DNA from: Pseudarthrobacter sp. NIBRBAC000502770
GTDB taxonomy: Bacteria > Actinomycetota > Actinomycetes > Actinomycetales > Micrococcaceae
Direction of reading: 5' to 3'
DNA: 64,000 nucleotides
Assembly: GCF_006517815.1 (NCBI RefSeq)
Contig: NZ_CP041198.1
Span: 2,294,001 to 2,358,000, forward strand
Shown: positions 26,225-36,952 of the stretch, piece after piece
Position numbering within the stretch: position 1 is the first letter of the stretch
How the letters are laid out: each line of letters starts with the position of its first letter
The notes under the pieces: generated by a model
The model's database searches: none
Told to the model about the DNA's origin: nothing
What the model saw: the letters and a program-made list of their open reading frames with translations, nothing else
Program-made: the position numbers and the translations under genes

Positions 26225-26228
<4 letters not shown>
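25464..26228 (+). CDS. Amino acid ABC transporter permease
   Basis: Inner-membrane permease of the HisMQ type, 254 residues and about five transmembrane helices. The N-terminal [20 protein letters not shown] is the usual family start, and the EAA loop that contacts the ATPase is [20 protein letters not shown] then VPQG (about 133-156). The C-terminus is basic. It lies 12 bases after the binding-protein gene and overlaps the ATPase start as ATGA. A single permease suggests a homodimeric channel. Confidence 0.92.
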
Positions 26229-26961
<733 letters not shown>

Positions 26962-26973
26962 CGCCCACGGCAT

Positions 26974-27015
26974 AAAGAAATCCCCGGCTGCAGCCTGCAG
27001 CCGGGGATTTCTTTT
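26974..27015. terminator. Strong bidirectional terminator
   Basis: AAAGAAATCCCCGGCTGC pairs with GCAGCCGGGGATTTCTTT, with T and A tracts on the two sides. It ends both the ABC operon and hemL. Confidence 0.92.
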
Positions 27016-27066
27016 TGTCTTCCGCGAGATGGCGACGGCGGGACGCGCCTGTCGCCCGCGGCGGCG

Positions 27067-28398
27067 CTAGCCCTGGGCGGCTGCGGCCGCCTGGGCCGCG
27101 GCAGGCAGTGCGTCGTAAATCCGGTTCATGGCGTCGTCGTCGTGCGCGGCCGACAGGAACCAGGCCTCGAAGACCGACGGCGGCAGGTAGACCCCGGAGT
27201 CCAGCATCGAGTGGAAGAACGGCGCATAGCGGAAGGCTTCCTGTGCCTGGGCGTCCGCGTAGTTGTGGACGCCGTTGGCCGAGGTGCCGAAGGCTACCGA
27301 GAAGAGGTTCCCGGCGAACTGGATGGAGTGGTCCACCCCTGCGGCGTCCAGGGCGCTGGAGAGGGCCGAGGACAGTTCCAGCGAGCGGACGTCGATGAAG
27401 GAGTAGACGTCGCGGGTCGCATGGGTCAGTGTTGCCACGCCGGCAGCCATGGCCACCGGGTTTCCGGACAGGGTTCCGGCCTGGTAGACCGGGCCGGTGG
27501 GCGCGAGGTAGTCCATGACGTCGGCGCGGCCGCCGAGGGCCGCCGTCGGCATCCCGCCGCCGATGACCTTGCCAAAGGTGAGCAGGTCAGGGGTCCATGG
27601 TTCCTCGGCATCCGGTGCACCGCCGGTAAGGCCCCAGTAGCCGGAGTAGCCGGTGCGGAATCCGGTCAGGACCTCGTCGACGATGAGGAGCGCGCCGTGC
27701 TCCCGCGTGATCTGCGAAAGTCCGTGGTTGAATCCCTCGCCGGGGGTGACGACGCCCATGTTCGCCGGCGCTGCTTCGGTGATGACGGCGGCAATATTGG
27801 GGCCGTGGACAGCGAAGGCTTCCTTGACGGCCGCGAGGTCATTGTAGGGCAGCACCAGCGTCTCCGCCGCGGTCGCTTCGGTGACACCGGCGGACCCGGG
27901 CAGGGCCAGGGTTGCCAGCCCGGAGCCGGCCGCGGCCAGGAGTCCGTCAAGGTGGCCGTGGTAGCAGCCGGCGAATTTGATGATCAGGTTGCGGCCGGTG
28001 AACCCGCGGGCCAGCCGGACAGCGGTCATGGTGGCTTCGGTTCCGGTGGACACCATCCGGAGGCGTTCGACGGCAGGGACGCGCTCCTGGACGATCTCCG
28101 CCAGGTTTGCCTCGTCCGGGGTGGACGCGCCAAAGGAGAGTCCCCGGTCGACGGCGGCATGCACGGCCTCCAGCACGGCCGGATGGGCGTGTCCGAGCAG
28201 GGCAGGTCCCCAGGAGCAGACCAGGTCCACGTATTCCTTGCCGTCGGCATCCGTCAGGTACGGTCCCTTGGCGGAGACCATGAAGCGCGGGGTCCCGCCC
28301 ACGGAGCCAAAAGCCCGCACCGGCGAGTTGACGCCGCCCGGCATCAGCTGGCGGGCGCGGTCGAAGAGTGCCTCATTGCGAGGATTGCTGGAAGTCAT
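27067..28398 (-). CDS. hemL: Glutamate-1-semialdehyde 2,1-aminomutase
   Basis: PLP enzyme converting glutamate-1-semialdehyde to 5-aminolevulinate, second step of the C5 haem route. 443 residues, normal length. Visible motifs are [18 protein letters not shown] near the N-terminus, the PLP-site [13 protein letters not shown] (about 217-229) and the PLP lysine in [12 protein letters not shown] (about 252-263). It ends the leftward haem gene run, 62 bases downstream of the LLM oxidoreductase gene, and is closed by the strong terminator at 26974-27015. Confidence 0.96.
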   Translation of the reverse strand: MTSSNPRNEALFDRARQLMPGGVNSPVRAFGSVGGTPRFMVSAKGPYLTDADGKEYVDLVCSWGPALLGHAHPAVLEAVHAAVDRGLSFGASTPDEANLAEIVQERVPAVERLRMVSTGTEATMTAVRLARGFTGRNLIIKFAGCYHGHLDGLLAAAGSGLATLALPGSAGVTEATAAETLVLPYNDLAAVKEAFAVHGPNIAAVITEAAPANMGVVTPGEGFNHGLSQITREHGALLIVDEVLTGFRTGYSGYWGLTGGAPDAEEPWTPDLLTFGKVIGGGMPTAALGGRADVMDYLAPTGPVYQAGTLSGNPVAMAAGVATLTHATRDVYSFIDVRSLELSSALSSALDAAGVDHSIQFAGNLFSVAFGTSANGVHNYADAQAQEAFRYAPFFHSMLDSGVYLPPSVFEAWFLSAAHDDDAMNRIYDALPAAAQAAAAAQG

Positions 28399-28460
28399 GG
28401 TTCCTATTCTCTCAGTAAGCGGGAAAGCTCAAGTTAGCCGCAAGGGCCCCCTTGGCAGGG

Positions 28461-29534
28461 TCAGCCGGCGAGCAGCTCGGCCACGCGGGGCGCCACCGCC
28501 GTGCCCATCAGTTCGATCGAGCGCATCATGGCCGTGTGCGGCAGAGGCCCGTTGCTGTATTTGAGGTCAAAACGGTCAACCCCCAGGTTCCGCTTCAGCC
28601 GGACAATTTTTTGGGCCACGGTTTCCGGTGATCCGACGTAGAGTGCGCCTTCTGTGGAACAGAGTGCATCGAACTCACCGCGGCCGGCCGGACCCCAGCC
28701 ACGCTCGGCTCCAAGCCTGTTCCGGAGTGCCAGCCAGTGGGGATAGAGCTCTTCCCGTGCCTGTTCGTCCGTATCGGCAACATGGCCGGGCGAGTGGGTG
28801 GCCATCTGCTGCATCGGGTGCCCGTATTTGCCCATCGCTTCCCGGTAGAGGTCGGCCAGGGGCCGGAAGCCCCGCGGCTGGCCGCCGATGATGGCGAAGA
28901 TGATCGGATACCCGTATTGGGCACACCGGAGGACAGATTCCGGGGTGCCGCCCACGCCGATCCAGGTGGGCAGCAGGTGGTGCTCCAGGGGCGGGTAGAC
29001 GCTCAGGCCGGCGAGGGCCGGGCGGGTGCGGCCTTCCCAGTGCACGGGCTGCTGTGCGCGGACCTTGTCGAACAGGTCAAGTTTTTCCTCGAACAGGACT
29101 TCGTAGTCCGCCAGGTCCAGTCCGAACAGCGGGAAGGACTCAATGAAGGATCCGCGCCCCAGCATGACTTCCGCCCGGCCGTTGGAGATTGCGTCCACGG
29201 TGGCGAAGCGCTGGAACACCCTGATGGGATCGTCCGAGCTCAGCACCGTCACCGCGGAGCCCAGGCGGATGCGGGACGTGCGGGCGGCGGCAGCGGCAAG
29301 GAAGACCTCCGGCGCGGACACGGCGTAGTCCTTGCGGTGGTGCTCCCCCACGCCGAAGGCATGGAGGCCGACGGCGTCAGCCAGTTCAGCCTGTTCCAGC
29401 AGCTGGCGCAGGACCTGGGCATGCGGCTGCGGGCTGCCGTCGGGGGCCTCACCGACGTCGCCGAAGGTGTTCAGGCCGAGGAGGATGCGGTCTTTCCCCA
29501 CGGGTGCGGTGGGAGAGCCGGACGGGTCGGTCAC
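28461..29534 (-). CDS. LLM-class flavin-dependent oxidoreductase
   Basis: Bacterial luciferase-like monooxygenase of 357 residues, probably FMN or F420 dependent. Typical features are [13 protein letters not shown] near the start, [20 protein letters not shown] (about 56-75), [20 protein letters not shown] and a C-terminal [21 protein letters not shown] chose GTG at 29532-29534, overlapping the hemB TGA as GTGA, over an earlier in-frame ATG that extends into hemB. The position between hemB and hemL suggests co-expression with haem enzymes; no haem-related substrate is known to me. Confidence 0.88.
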   Translation of the reverse strand: MTDPSGSPTAPVGKDRILLGLNTFGDVGEAPDGSPQPHAQVLRQLLEQAELADAVGLHAFGVGEHHRKDYAVSAPEVFLAAAAARTSRIRLGSAVTVLSSDDPIRVFQRFATVDAISNGRAEVMLGRGSFIESFPLFGLDLADYEVLFEEKLDLFDKVRAQQPVHWEGRTRPALAGLSVYPPLEHHLLPTWIGVGGTPESVLRCAQYGYPIIFAIIGGQPRGFRPLADLYREAMGKYGHPMQQMATHSPGHVADTDEQAREELYPHWLALRNRLGAERGWGPAGRGEFDALCSTEGALYVGSPETVAQKIVRLKRNLGVDRFDLKYSNGPLPHTAMMRSIELMGTAVAPRVAELLAG

Positions 29535-30514
29535 CGGGTTTCCTTCAGCCAGCCGGCCAGTTCGGTGGCCCAGTAGGTGAGCACCGTGTGCGCTCCGGCC
29601 CGGCGGATGCCCAGCACGGATTCGGTGATAGCCGACCGGCGGTCGATCCACCCGTTGGCGGCGGCGGCTTCGATCATCGCGTATTCGCCGGAGATTTGAT
29701 AAGCGGACACGGGCACCGGGCTCATGGCGGCCACGTCTGCCACGATGTCCAGGTAGCTCATGGCGGGCTTGACCATGATGATGTCGGCACCTTCGTCCAG
29801 GTCCAGTTCCACCTCGCGCAGCGCTTCGGTGCGGTTCCCGGCATCCATCTGGTAGGTCCGCCGGTCACCCGTGAGCTGGGAGTCCACCGCTTCGCGGAAA
29901 GGACCGTAGAACGCGGAGGCGTACTTCGCGGCGTAGGCGATGACGGAAGTGTTGACGTGTCCGGCCTCATCCAGTGCTGCGCGGATGGCGGCGATCTGGC
30001 CGTCCATCATCCCGGAGGGGCCCAGCATGTGCGCGCCGGCCTCAGCTTGCGCCACTGCCATCCTGGCGTAGATCTCAACGGTGCGGTCGTTGTCCACGTA
30101 ACCGTCGGCGTCGAGCACCCCGCAGTGGCCGTGGTCGGTGAATTCGTCCAGGCAGACGTCACTCATGATCACCAGGTCGTCGCCCACTTCGGCGCGGACG
30201 TCGCGGATGGCCTTGTTCAGCACGCCGTCCGGGTCAAGGGAAGCCGAGCCTTCAGGATCGCGTGTTTCAGGAATGCCGAAGAGCATGATTCCGCCCAGCC
30301 CAAGTTCAACGGCCTCGGCCGCGGCCCGTTTCAGCGTGTCGGTGGTGTGCTGGACCACGCCGGGCATGGACGTGATGGGGTTGGGCTCGGTGAGTCCTTC
30401 CCTGATGAAGGCCGGAAGGATGAGTTCGGCCGGTGAAAGGCGCGTTTCGGCGGTCATCCGGCGCATGGCGGGGGTGGTGCGCAGGCGGCGGGGGCGTTGG
30501 GTGGGGAAAGTCAT
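29531..30514 (-). CDS. hemB: Delta-aminolevulinic acid dehydratase (porphobilinogen synthase)
   Basis: Condenses two 5-aminolevulinates to porphobilinogen. 327 residues when started at the ATG 30512-30514, which is preceded by AAGGACAGG; an ATG six codons upstream is less well placed. The active-site lysines lie in [16 protein letters not shown] and [11 protein letters not shown] metal-site stretch reads [17 protein letters not shown], with two cysteines. Next to hemD upstream and the LLM gene downstream (four-base overlap). Confidence 0.96.
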   Translation of the reverse strand: MTFPTQRPRRLRTTPAMRRMTAETRLSPAELILPAFIREGLTEPNPITSMPGVVQHTTDTLKRAAAEAVELGLGGIMLFGIPETRDPEGSASLDPDGVLNKAIRDVRAEVGDDLVIMSDVCLDEFTDHGHCGVLDADGYVDNDRTVEIYARMAVAQAEAGAHMLGPSGMMDGQIAAIRAALDEAGHVNTSVIAYAAKYASAFYGPFREAVDSQLTGDRRTYQMDAGNRTEALREVELDLDEGADIIMVKPAMSYLDIVADVAAMSPVPVSAYQISGEYAMIEAAAANGWIDRRSAITESVLGIRRAGAHTVLTYWATELAGWLKETR

Positions 30515-30569
30515 GGGTCCTGTCCTTCGCATTGGTTGTGAAGCATTTGGGGAAGCGTGCCTGTCACCG

Positions 30570-31436
30570 TCAGGGCGGGCTGAGCGCCTTGGCCACGGCC
30601 GCTACCAGGCCCTCCGGCGTCGGCTCAGCCGCCACCGCCGCAACGTCGAGGTCCAGGGCGGCGGCCTGTTCCGCCGTCGACCGTCCTATGGCCACCAGCC
30701 GGCACCCGCCCAGAGGCCCCAGCGCGGCGATCCGGCGCACGGCGCTCGGGGAGGCCGCGATCACGGCGTGAAGGCGTCCGCCGGCGATGTCCGCGGCGGC
30801 GGTTTGCGGTGCCAGGAGGGAGTACGACGACGGCTGCGGACCGGCGTCGCCGTCCTCCGCCTGCATGGAAAGCCGCCGTTCCGCTGCCGCCGGATAGTCG
30901 ACAGTGCGGTAGGCGGTCACGGCGGTAACAGTGCCGCCTGCGGCTGCCAGGCCTTCCGAGAGGGTGCCGGCGGCGATATCCGCCTGTGGCAGCAGGATCC
31001 TGCCTCCTCCCGGCCAGACGGCGAGCAGCCCGGCGGCCGACTGTTCTCCGGGCGGGGTCAGTGCCACGGTGAGGCCGCCGGTCTCAAGGAGCCGCCGCGT
31101 TGCGGGACCGACGGCGGCGATCCGCGTCCCTGGCGGTACCAGCTGGCCCAGGCGCAGGCCACGCTCTGCCGCTTTTTCCATCAGGACGTGGACGGTGGTG
31201 GCGCTGCTGACCACCAGCCAGTCAAAGGCGGCAGCTGCGAGCGCGTCACAGGCAACATCCAGCATGTGCTGGTCAGGCGCCCGTTCAAAGTCGATGAGCG
31301 GCAGCAGCACAGGTTCCGCGCCGGCTGCTGCCAGGGCCTCCACCAGGGCAGCCGAACGTTCAGGGCTGCGCGTCACCAGGACCCGGACGCCGCCAAGCGG
31401 AGTCCGGGGCGTGGTGCCGCTTGAAGGCTGCGTCAT
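30570..31436 (-). CDS. hemD: Uroporphyrinogen-III synthase
   Basis: Cyclises hydroxymethylbilane with inversion of ring D. About 288 residues, two alternating alpha/beta domains as in the poorly conserved HemD family. It begins [20 protein letters not shown], includes [19 protein letters not shown] and ends with [19 protein letters not shown] chose the ATG at 31434-31436, eight bases past hemC, over an earlier start inside hemC. Identity rests on fold-like features and position. Confidence 0.88.
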   Translation of the reverse strand: MTQPSSGTTPRTPLGGVRVLVTRSPERSAALVEALAAAGAEPVLLPLIDFERAPDQHMLDVACDALAAAAFDWLVVSSATTVHVLMEKAAERGLRLGQLVPPGTRIAAVGPATRRLLETGGLTVALTPPGEQSAAGLLAVWPGGGRILLPQADIAAGTLSEGLAAAGGTVTAVTAYRTVDYPAAAERRLSMQAEDGDAGPQPSSYSLLAPQTAAADIAGGRLHAVIAASPSAVRRIAALGPLGGCRLVAIGRSTAEQAAALDLDVAAVAAEPTPEGLVAAVAKALSPP

Positions 31437-31443
31437 CGCCAGG

Positions 31444-32430
31444 TCAGGATGCCTGCAGGTCGGCGATGTCGGCGGCTCCCGCGGCAAGGAGCAGCTCAGC
31501 CAGTTCGATGCCCAGCAGGGTTGCTCCCACCTCCGTCAGCCCGTCGGTGGCCCGCTTGTCCCGCACGGTGGCGGTGCCGTCCACGGCGCACACCACTGCT
31601 TCAAGGTGCAGCATGCTGCCCTTGCGGTAGGCGTAGGCCCCAACGGGCGCTGCGCAGCCCGCTTCGAGCCGGGCCAGCAGGGCGCGTTCGGCGGTGACGG
31701 CCAGGCGGGTGTCAGGATCATCCAGCGCGGCAAGAGCCTGGGCCAGGACTCCGCCCGGCCCCGGTTTCGCAGGAGCGTCCGCCGTTCGGCATTCGATGGC
31801 CAGCGATCCCTGACCCGCTGCGGGCAGCATCACGTCGGTTTCCAGGTATTCGGACACCACATCCAGCCGGCCGATCCTCTCCAGGCCGGCAGCCGCGAGC
31901 ACCACGGCATCCAGGTCGCAGGATTTTCCGGGCACCACCTGGTCGGTGGAGTTGCCGGGCAGCCCGGGAACCCGGCCCAGGCGGGTGTCCACGTTGCCGC
32001 GGATGTCCACGATGTCCAGGTCAGCGCGGGCGGCCCGCAACTGGGCTGCGCGCCGCGGCGAACCGGTGCCGATGCGGGCCCCGGCCGGCAGGTCTGCCAG
32101 CTTGAGTCCGTCGCGGGCGCACAGGACGTCGCGGACGTCCACGCGGCGCGGAGTGGCGGCAAGGCTGAGCCCTACCGCGGCCCCGGTAGGAAGGTCCTTG
32201 AGCGAGTGCACGGCAACGTCGCACTCGTCGCGCAGCAGTGCATCGCGCAGGGCAGCGACAAAGACGCCCGTGCCGCCCATCTGGGACAGCGACCCCGTCA
32301 GGACGTCACCGTCGGTGCGGACGTGCACCAGTTCCACCGGAAAACCGCCGACGGCGGCCAGCTGGTCCGCGGTCTGCTGGGTCTGGGTAAGCGCCAGTTT
32401 GCTGGCGCGTGTTCCGATCCGGACCGTCAC
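31444..32430 (-). CDS. hemC: Hydroxymethylbilane synthase (porphobilinogen deaminase)
   Basis: Polymerises four porphobilinogens into hydroxymethylbilane. 328 residues. N-terminal VRIGTRASKLALTQTQQTAD is diagnostic; the cysteine carrying the dipyrromethane cofactor is in ARLEAGCAAPVGAYA (about 240-254). KDLPTGAAVGL and RIGTGSPRRAAQLRA are also conserved. GTG start at 32428-32430 overlaps the ferrochelatase stop by four bases, showing tight coupling. Confidence 0.96.
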   Translation of the reverse strand: MTVRIGTRASKLALTQTQQTADQLAAVGGFPVELVHVRTDGDVLTGSLSQMGGTGVFVAALRDALLRDECDVAVHSLKDLPTGAAVGLSLAATPRRVDVRDVLCARDGLKLADLPAGARIGTGSPRRAAQLRAARADLDIVDIRGNVDTRLGRVPGLPGNSTDQVVPGKSCDLDAVVLAAAGLERIGRLDVVSEYLETDVMLPAAGQGSLAIECRTADAPAKPGPGGVLAQALAALDDPDTRLAVTAERALLARLEAGCAAPVGAYAYRKGSMLHLEAVVCAVDGTATVRDKRATDGLTEVGATLLGIELAELLLAAGAADIADLQAS

Positions 32431-33671
32431 AGCTGGGCCGTTTCCGCGGCACCGCCGGACGGGTACGGATCATGGCCGGTGCCCACAGTGGTGTCAGCCG
32501 CCGCGATGGTGGGCTTTTCGCCGCGAAAGTTGGCGCAGCATCCCGGCCGGCAGACGTCGTACCAGGGACCAAGATCCGTCAGGGCGGGGCGGTCGCTGAT
32601 GTTGTTGGCCACCGTCCGCTCGCAGATGAGGTCCACCAGGCCGTCAACGAACTTACGGTGCGTACCGGGCGTGGGGACGCGGGTGGCGGCCAGGCCCAGG
32701 TTGGCGCAGGTTTCCATCGCTTCGGTATCCAGGTCCCAGACAACTTCCATGTGGTCGCTGACGAAGCCGAGCGGGACGATGACGATGCCCTTGACGCCCT
32801 GGCCGGCCAGTTCCCCGATGGCATCGTTGATGTCCGGTTCCAGCCACGGCACGTGCGGAGCGCCGGAGCGGGACTGGTACACCAGGGACCACGGTGCGGT
32901 CAGCCCGGATTCCTTCCCGACCCGCTCAATGACGGCGGCCGCGTTGGCGAGGTGCTGGGCCACGTAGGCGGAGCCTTCCTCGAACACGCGCGGCTCCCCC
33001 TCGGAGCGGCCCGCCGCCTCGGCGTCCCGGGTGGGGATGGAGTGGGTGGCGAACAGGATATGGATGGGCGCATCCGGGGTGCCCGCTTCGGCAAGCTTGG
33101 CGCGGACCTCGGCCAGGCCGGCGGCGGTTCCTTCGACGAACGGCTCCACGAAGCCCGGGTGGTCGAAGTACTGGCGGACCTTGTCCACTTCCAGTTTGCC
33201 GTCCAGGCCGGTTTCGGTCAGCGCCATGCCGATGTCCTCGCGGTACTGGCGGCAGCTGGAGTAGCAGGAGTAGGCACTGGTGGTGAGCATGAGCACCCGG
33301 CGGTGCCCGGCGTCGTACGCTTCCTGCAGGGTCTGCGGGATGTACGGTGCCCAGTTGCGGTTGCCCCACAGCACGGGCAGCTCGATGCCGCGGGCAGCCA
33401 GCTCAGCTTCCAGCGCTGCCTTCAGCTCGCGGTTCTGCTGGTTGATGGGGCTGATGCCGCCGTTGGCACGGTAGTGGTGCGAGACTTCCTCCAGCCGCTC
33501 GTCCGGGATGCCCCGGCCGCGGGTGACGTTGCGGAGGAACGGGATGACGTCATCCTGGCCTTCCGGTCCGCCGAAGGAGGCCAGCAGGACGGCGTCGTAG
33601 TTTTTGGGGGCCATGCGTCCGGCCTCGGTCACCGGGTTGATGGCGGTGGCGGCCTGCTGCTCGGGGCTCAT
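32427..33671 (-). CDS. cpfC: Coproporphyrin III ferrochelatase
   Basis: Inserts iron into coproporphyrin III in the coproporphyrin-dependent pathway (also called hemH). 414 residues. Motifs include YDAVLLASFGGPEG, the iron-site histidine in FATHSIPTRDA, and SRSGAPHVPWLEPDIND. The actinobacterial C-terminus contains a cysteine pair (CRPGCCANF), which may bind an iron-sulfur cluster as in some relatives. ATG at 33669-33671 overlaps the hemQ TGA; the same frame stays open upstream inside hemQ without meaning. Confidence 0.95.
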   Translation of the reverse strand: MSPEQQAATAINPVTEAGRMAPKNYDAVLLASFGGPEGQDDVIPFLRNVTRGRGIPDERLEEVSHHYRANGGISPINQQNRELKAALEAELAARGIELPVLWGNRNWAPYIPQTLQEAYDAGHRRVLMLTTSAYSCYSSCRQYREDIGMALTETGLDGKLEVDKVRQYFDHPGFVEPFVEGTAAGLAEVRAKLAEAGTPDAPIHILFATHSIPTRDAEAAGRSEGEPRVFEEGSAYVAQHLANAAAVIERVGKESGLTAPWSLVYQSRSGAPHVPWLEPDINDAIGELAGQGVKGIVIVPLGFVSDHMEVVWDLDTEAMETCANLGLAATRVPTPGTHRKFVDGLVDLICERTVANNISDRPALTDLGPWYDVCRPGCCANFRGEKPTIAAADTTVGTGHDPYPSGGAAETAQL

Positions 33672-34369
33672 GCGAGGACCTCGGCAACCTCGTCTGCGGA
33701 GATGCGGCGTCCGGTATAGAACGGCACTTCCTCCCGCACGTGGTTGCGCGCCTCGGTGGCGCGGAGGTGGCGCATCAGGTCCACGAGGTCCACCAGTTCC
33801 GGCGCTTCCAGGCCCAGGATCCATTCCCAGTCGCCCAGGGCGAAGGAGGAAACGGTGTTGGAAATGACCTGCGGGAAGTCCCGTCCCAGCAGTCCATGGT
33901 CGCGGAGCATCTTGCCGCGCTCGGCCTCCGGCAGGATGTACCACTCGTAGGACCGGACGAACGGGTACACGCACAGCCACTCGGCCGGTGCGACGCCGCG
34001 GGAGTAGGCGGGGGTGTGGTTCTTGGCGAATTCCGCTTCGCGGTGGACACCCATGGCAGACCAGACGATCTCCGTGCCGGCGAAGAGGGTGCTGCGGCGG
34101 ATGTCGCGGATGGCCTGCTGCAGCGCCTCCGGCTTGGGTCCATGGAGCCACACCATGACGTCGGCGTCGGCGCGCATGGCCGAGACGTCGTAGCTGCCCC
34201 GGTGCGTGACACCGGCGGCGGCGAGACGCTCCAGCAGCGCTTCGAAGTCGGCGGCGGCATCGGCACTGCGGACCACTGACTCCGACCGCTTGAATACCGT
34301 CCAGAGGGTAAAGAACTGCTCGGCTGATTCTTCGGTTTTAGTGACAGATTCGGCAGAAGTGTGGCTCAT
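33668..34369 (-). CDS. chdC: Coproheme decarboxylase HemQ
   Basis: Final enzyme of the coproporphyrin-dependent route, oxidatively decarboxylating coproheme to protohaem. 233 residues of the chlorite-dismutase-like fold. YPFVRSYEWYILPEAER (about 138-154) includes the conserved tyrosine region, and GSYDVSAMRADADVMVWLHG is typical of the family. A short Ser/Glu-rich N-terminus precedes it. Its presence separates this pathway from the classical protoporphyrin route. It is preceded by 113 bases without a gene. Confidence 0.95.
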   Translation of the reverse strand: MSHTSAESVTKTEESAEQFFTLWTVFKRSESVVRSADAAADFEALLERLAAAGVTHRGSYDVSAMRADADVMVWLHGPKPEALQQAIRDIRRSTLFAGTEIVWSAMGVHREAEFAKNHTPAYSRGVAPAEWLCVYPFVRSYEWYILPEAERGKMLRDHGLLGRDFPQVISNTVSSFALGDWEWILGLEAPELVDLVDLMRHLRATEARNHVREEVPFYTGRRISADEVAEVLA

Positions 34370-34482
34370 GGTTACAAGTTTGCCCCTTCCCTGCCCCCAA
34401 GGCGAAACCGAAGAGTTCTACAGCTCGTAGAAGTGATTAAAGTCACCTTCCGGAGCACGTCAGGCCAACGGACAGGCCGCCC

Positions 34483-35391
34483 TTAGGGGCGGCGCATGCG
34501 GAGGAATACCAGCCCTGCGGCGGCACCTACGCCAACCAGTCCGGCGCCCAGCCACACCATGGCATCGGGCACGCCGGGCAGCGGACCGGTGGAGGAAACT
34601 GCCTGTCCCGGTCCTTCCGGTGCTCCGGCGGCCTGCGGCGCCCGCGTGGGCTGGGACTGGCGCGCGTTGATGGACAGCGACGTTGGCAGGACGGGGCCCG
34701 GCGTGGAAACCGGGCCGGCGGCCGGCGCGTCGTCCCCCACAGGGCCAGCCTCGCCGGTCCCGGTGGCGTCGGCCGCCGCGGCGCCGCCGGCGGACGCTGC
34801 ACCGGACCCCGGCACCGTGGCCTGCGTCCCGGACAGCGGGGCAGGACCTCCCCCGGCTGCTCCGGGCGCTGTTGCAGCGGACGTGGCAACGGCCGCCGGA
34901 GCGGAGCCGCCCACCGCTGTCGAAGGACCGGTTCCAGGGGCAGCTGCCGGCCCGGACGCCGCGGGGGACCCGGACCTGCCGGGAGCCGGGGAACCGGTGG
35001 CCGCGGCTGTGGTCTGTGGCCGGGGTGCCAGGGGCGTCCCGGAGTCCGTCGGAGCGGGCGTGGCAGTGGAAGTCGAGCCTGCGGACAGGGTCGCGGCAAT
35101 CGTCGGAAGCAGCGAAGCGGGCAACGGGAGCAGCGTCGAAGCTGTCCGGGGTGCCGGGGTTGCCGTGGCCGGGGCGGTCGGTTCGCCTGTACTCTGCCCT
35201 CGATGCCAGGCTCCGCCTTGTGATGCCAGGTCTTGCGGAGGCGGGACCGCGTCGTCCGCCAAGGACGCCTGGACGCCGGTGGAAAGAACCAGTACCGCTC
35301 CGACGGCCGCTGCTGCGGTGCCGCGCCGGAGTCCCCCATGGATACCGGTCCGGGACATTGAAAGCTCGGACCTGTGTTGAACCATAGTCAT
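34483..35391 (-). CDS. Secreted, membrane-anchored Ala/Pro/Thr-rich protein
   Basis: Unrecognised protein of about 302 residues. A signal peptide is clear (GLRRGTAAAAVGAVLVLSTG, then VQASLADD). The mature chain is almost entirely Ala, Pro, Thr, Ser and Gly, with no cysteine after the signal, like a cell-wall-spanning stalk. It ends with a transmembrane helix (AMVWLGAGLVGVGAAAGLVF) and a basic tail RMRRP. No LPXTG sortase motif is present. Start candidates are ATGs at 35391, 35385 and 35358; the last gives the most standard signal peptide. It interrupts the haem gene run between hemG and hemQ. Confidence 0.7.
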   Translation of the reverse strand: MTMVQHRSELSMSRTGIHGGLRRGTAAAAVGAVLVLSTGVQASLADDAVPPPQDLASQGGAWHRGQSTGEPTAPATATPAPRTASTLLPLPASLLPTIAATLSAGSTSTATPAPTDSGTPLAPRPQTTAAATGSPAPGRSGSPAASGPAAAPGTGPSTAVGGSAPAAVATSAATAPGAAGGGPAPLSGTQATVPGSGAASAGGAAAADATGTGEAGPVGDDAPAAGPVSTPGPVLPTSLSINARQSQPTRAPQAAGAPEGPGQAVSSTGPLPGVPDAMVWLGAGLVGVGAAAGLVFLRMRRP

Positions 35392-35497
35392 CGACCCTAA
35401 CCAGAAGGCTTGGCCGATTGGAAACTGAACGGGACGCCGTACCGGGCGCGGCGCGGGTGCCGCGGGCCCGGCTCGGAGCGCTGACCAGCAGGAATGC

Positions 35498-36949
35498 TCA
35501 GGCGGCAGTGAGTTGGGCGATTTGCTCACGTGTGTCGGCCACCACAGCGGCCAGGCCGTTCCCGGCCACCCATCCGCCCACGACGGCCAGGCCGCCGGCA
35601 GCGCTGCAGGACCGCCGGATGTCCGCTGCCCGGGCACGGTGCCCGACGGCGGCGAACGGCAGGGCTCCGCGCCAGCGGACCACATCCCAGCCCCTTATGT
35701 CCTCCCCCGCGATGCGGACGCCCAACAGGGCGGAAGCGTCGCGCAAGGCGGCCGCGAACAGCTCATCATCCGATTGCGGGCCGGAGGCCTGCACGGACGC
35801 TCCGTCCACCCGGCCGTAGGAAAGGCGCACCACATGGCGCCCGGTCCCGGCAGCGGCAGCCAGCCAATCCCATTTTCCGGTGGCATGCGTGAGCGCCTTG
35901 GCATCGATCCCCGGCGTTTGCGGGGCCACCAGGATCCCCGTTCCACGCGGCCGCCCGTCAAGGTCCGGATTGTCCAGGACCAGTGTCACCAGCTTGACGT
36001 CCGGCCCGGAGGCAGGCTTTTTTCCAGAAATTGCAGGGACGGCATGTTCCAGCAGTTCGACGGCGGCCGGTCCCTCCACTGCCATGACCAGCAGTGCGGC
36101 ACTGAAGGCCGCCCCGCCGGCGTCGACCCGCCAGCCGCCAGGAGTGCGGGAGACCGTCGTCGCGGCAGTGTCCGGCAAAAGGACCACACCACGGCGCAGA
36201 AGATCCGCCACCAAGGCATCCACCAGGGTGTGCATGCCGCCTTCGAGGCCGGCGACGGCGGACCCGGCTTTTGCGGGCTGGCCGGGCTGCTGCGGGTGCC
36301 CGGGTGTGCCCGCACGGCGCCGCTGCGCCGAGACCGCGGCAGCGAGGGAACCGTGTTGCCGCAATCCGGCACGGAGGCCGGGGGCCACCATGTCGACGTC
36401 GAGCAGGCCGGGATCGGCGGAGTGGACGCCGCCTACTACCGGGGAGACCAGGCGTTCCAGCACCCGCGACCCCATCCGGGCCCGGACCAGCGCGGCGACG
36501 CTGGTGACACCGGCCCCGGCGCCGACGGAGGCAGGCAGGAGGCGGTCCACGGAGGCGCGCAGCGAGCCGAGGATGCCCAGGGTGCGCCGTACCTCAGGGT
36601 CCCAGGGATTGGCGGGAATGCCCAGGACGCCGGTCCGGGGCAGCTCGCGGGGCCCATCCGGCAGCTGCACCCAGGCACCTCCGGGGCGCGGGGGAACGAT
36701 CTTCCCGCCAAGGCCCAGTTCCGCGCAGAGCCGGGCGACGGCGTCGGACCTGGTGGCGAAGGACTCGGCGCCGCTGTCCAGAGTGAGCCCGGCCACCGTA
36801 TGGCTGCCCACGCAGCCGCCCCACGCCGTCCCGGCTTCCAGGACGGTCACTTCATGTCCGGCTGCTGCGAGTTCCCGGGCGGAGAGCAGCCCGGAGATCC
36901 CGCCGCCCACCACCAGCGCCTTGCCGGGTGTTGCCGGGGAGCCGCGCAC
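35498..36949 (-). CDS. cgoX: Coproporphyrinogen III oxidase (HemY-type)
   Basis: FAD enzyme oxidising coproporphyrinogen III to coproporphyrin III; formerly called hemG or hemY. 483 residues. The dinucleotide-binding motif is KALVVGGGISGLLSARELAA (about 10-29), followed by the FAD region VLEAGTAWGGCVGS and LDSGAESFATR. The C-terminus holds the second FAD contact AVVGGWVAGNGLAAV. It starts three bases after hemE ends, so they form one transcript. With hemQ and cpfC present, the copro substrate is the expected one. Confidence 0.93.
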   Translation of the reverse strand: MRGSPATPGKALVVGGGISGLLSARELAAAGHEVTVLEAGTAWGGCVGSHTVAGLTLDSGAESFATRSDAVARLCAELGLGGKIVPPRPGGAWVQLPDGPRELPRTGVLGIPANPWDPEVRRTLGILGSLRASVDRLLPASVGAGAGVTSVAALVRARMGSRVLERLVSPVVGGVHSADPGLLDVDMVAPGLRAGLRQHGSLAAAVSAQRRRAGTPGHPQQPGQPAKAGSAVAGLEGGMHTLVDALVADLLRRGVVLLPDTAATTVSRTPGGWRVDAGGAAFSAALLVMAVEGPAAVELLEHAVPAISGKKPASGPDVKLVTLVLDNPDLDGRPRGTGILVAPQTPGIDAKALTHATGKWDWLAAAAGTGRHVVRLSYGRVDGASVQASGPQSDDELFAAALRDASALLGVRIAGEDIRGWDVVRWRGALPFAAVGHRARAADIRRSCSAAGGLAVVGGWVAGNGLAAVVADTREQIAQLTAA

Positions 36950-36952
36950 GGG

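Noticed and set aside
30931..32967. A 678-codon plus-strand frame opposite hemD, hemC and cpfC
   Set aside because: Shadow across three recognised genes; no motif and no ribosome binding site.
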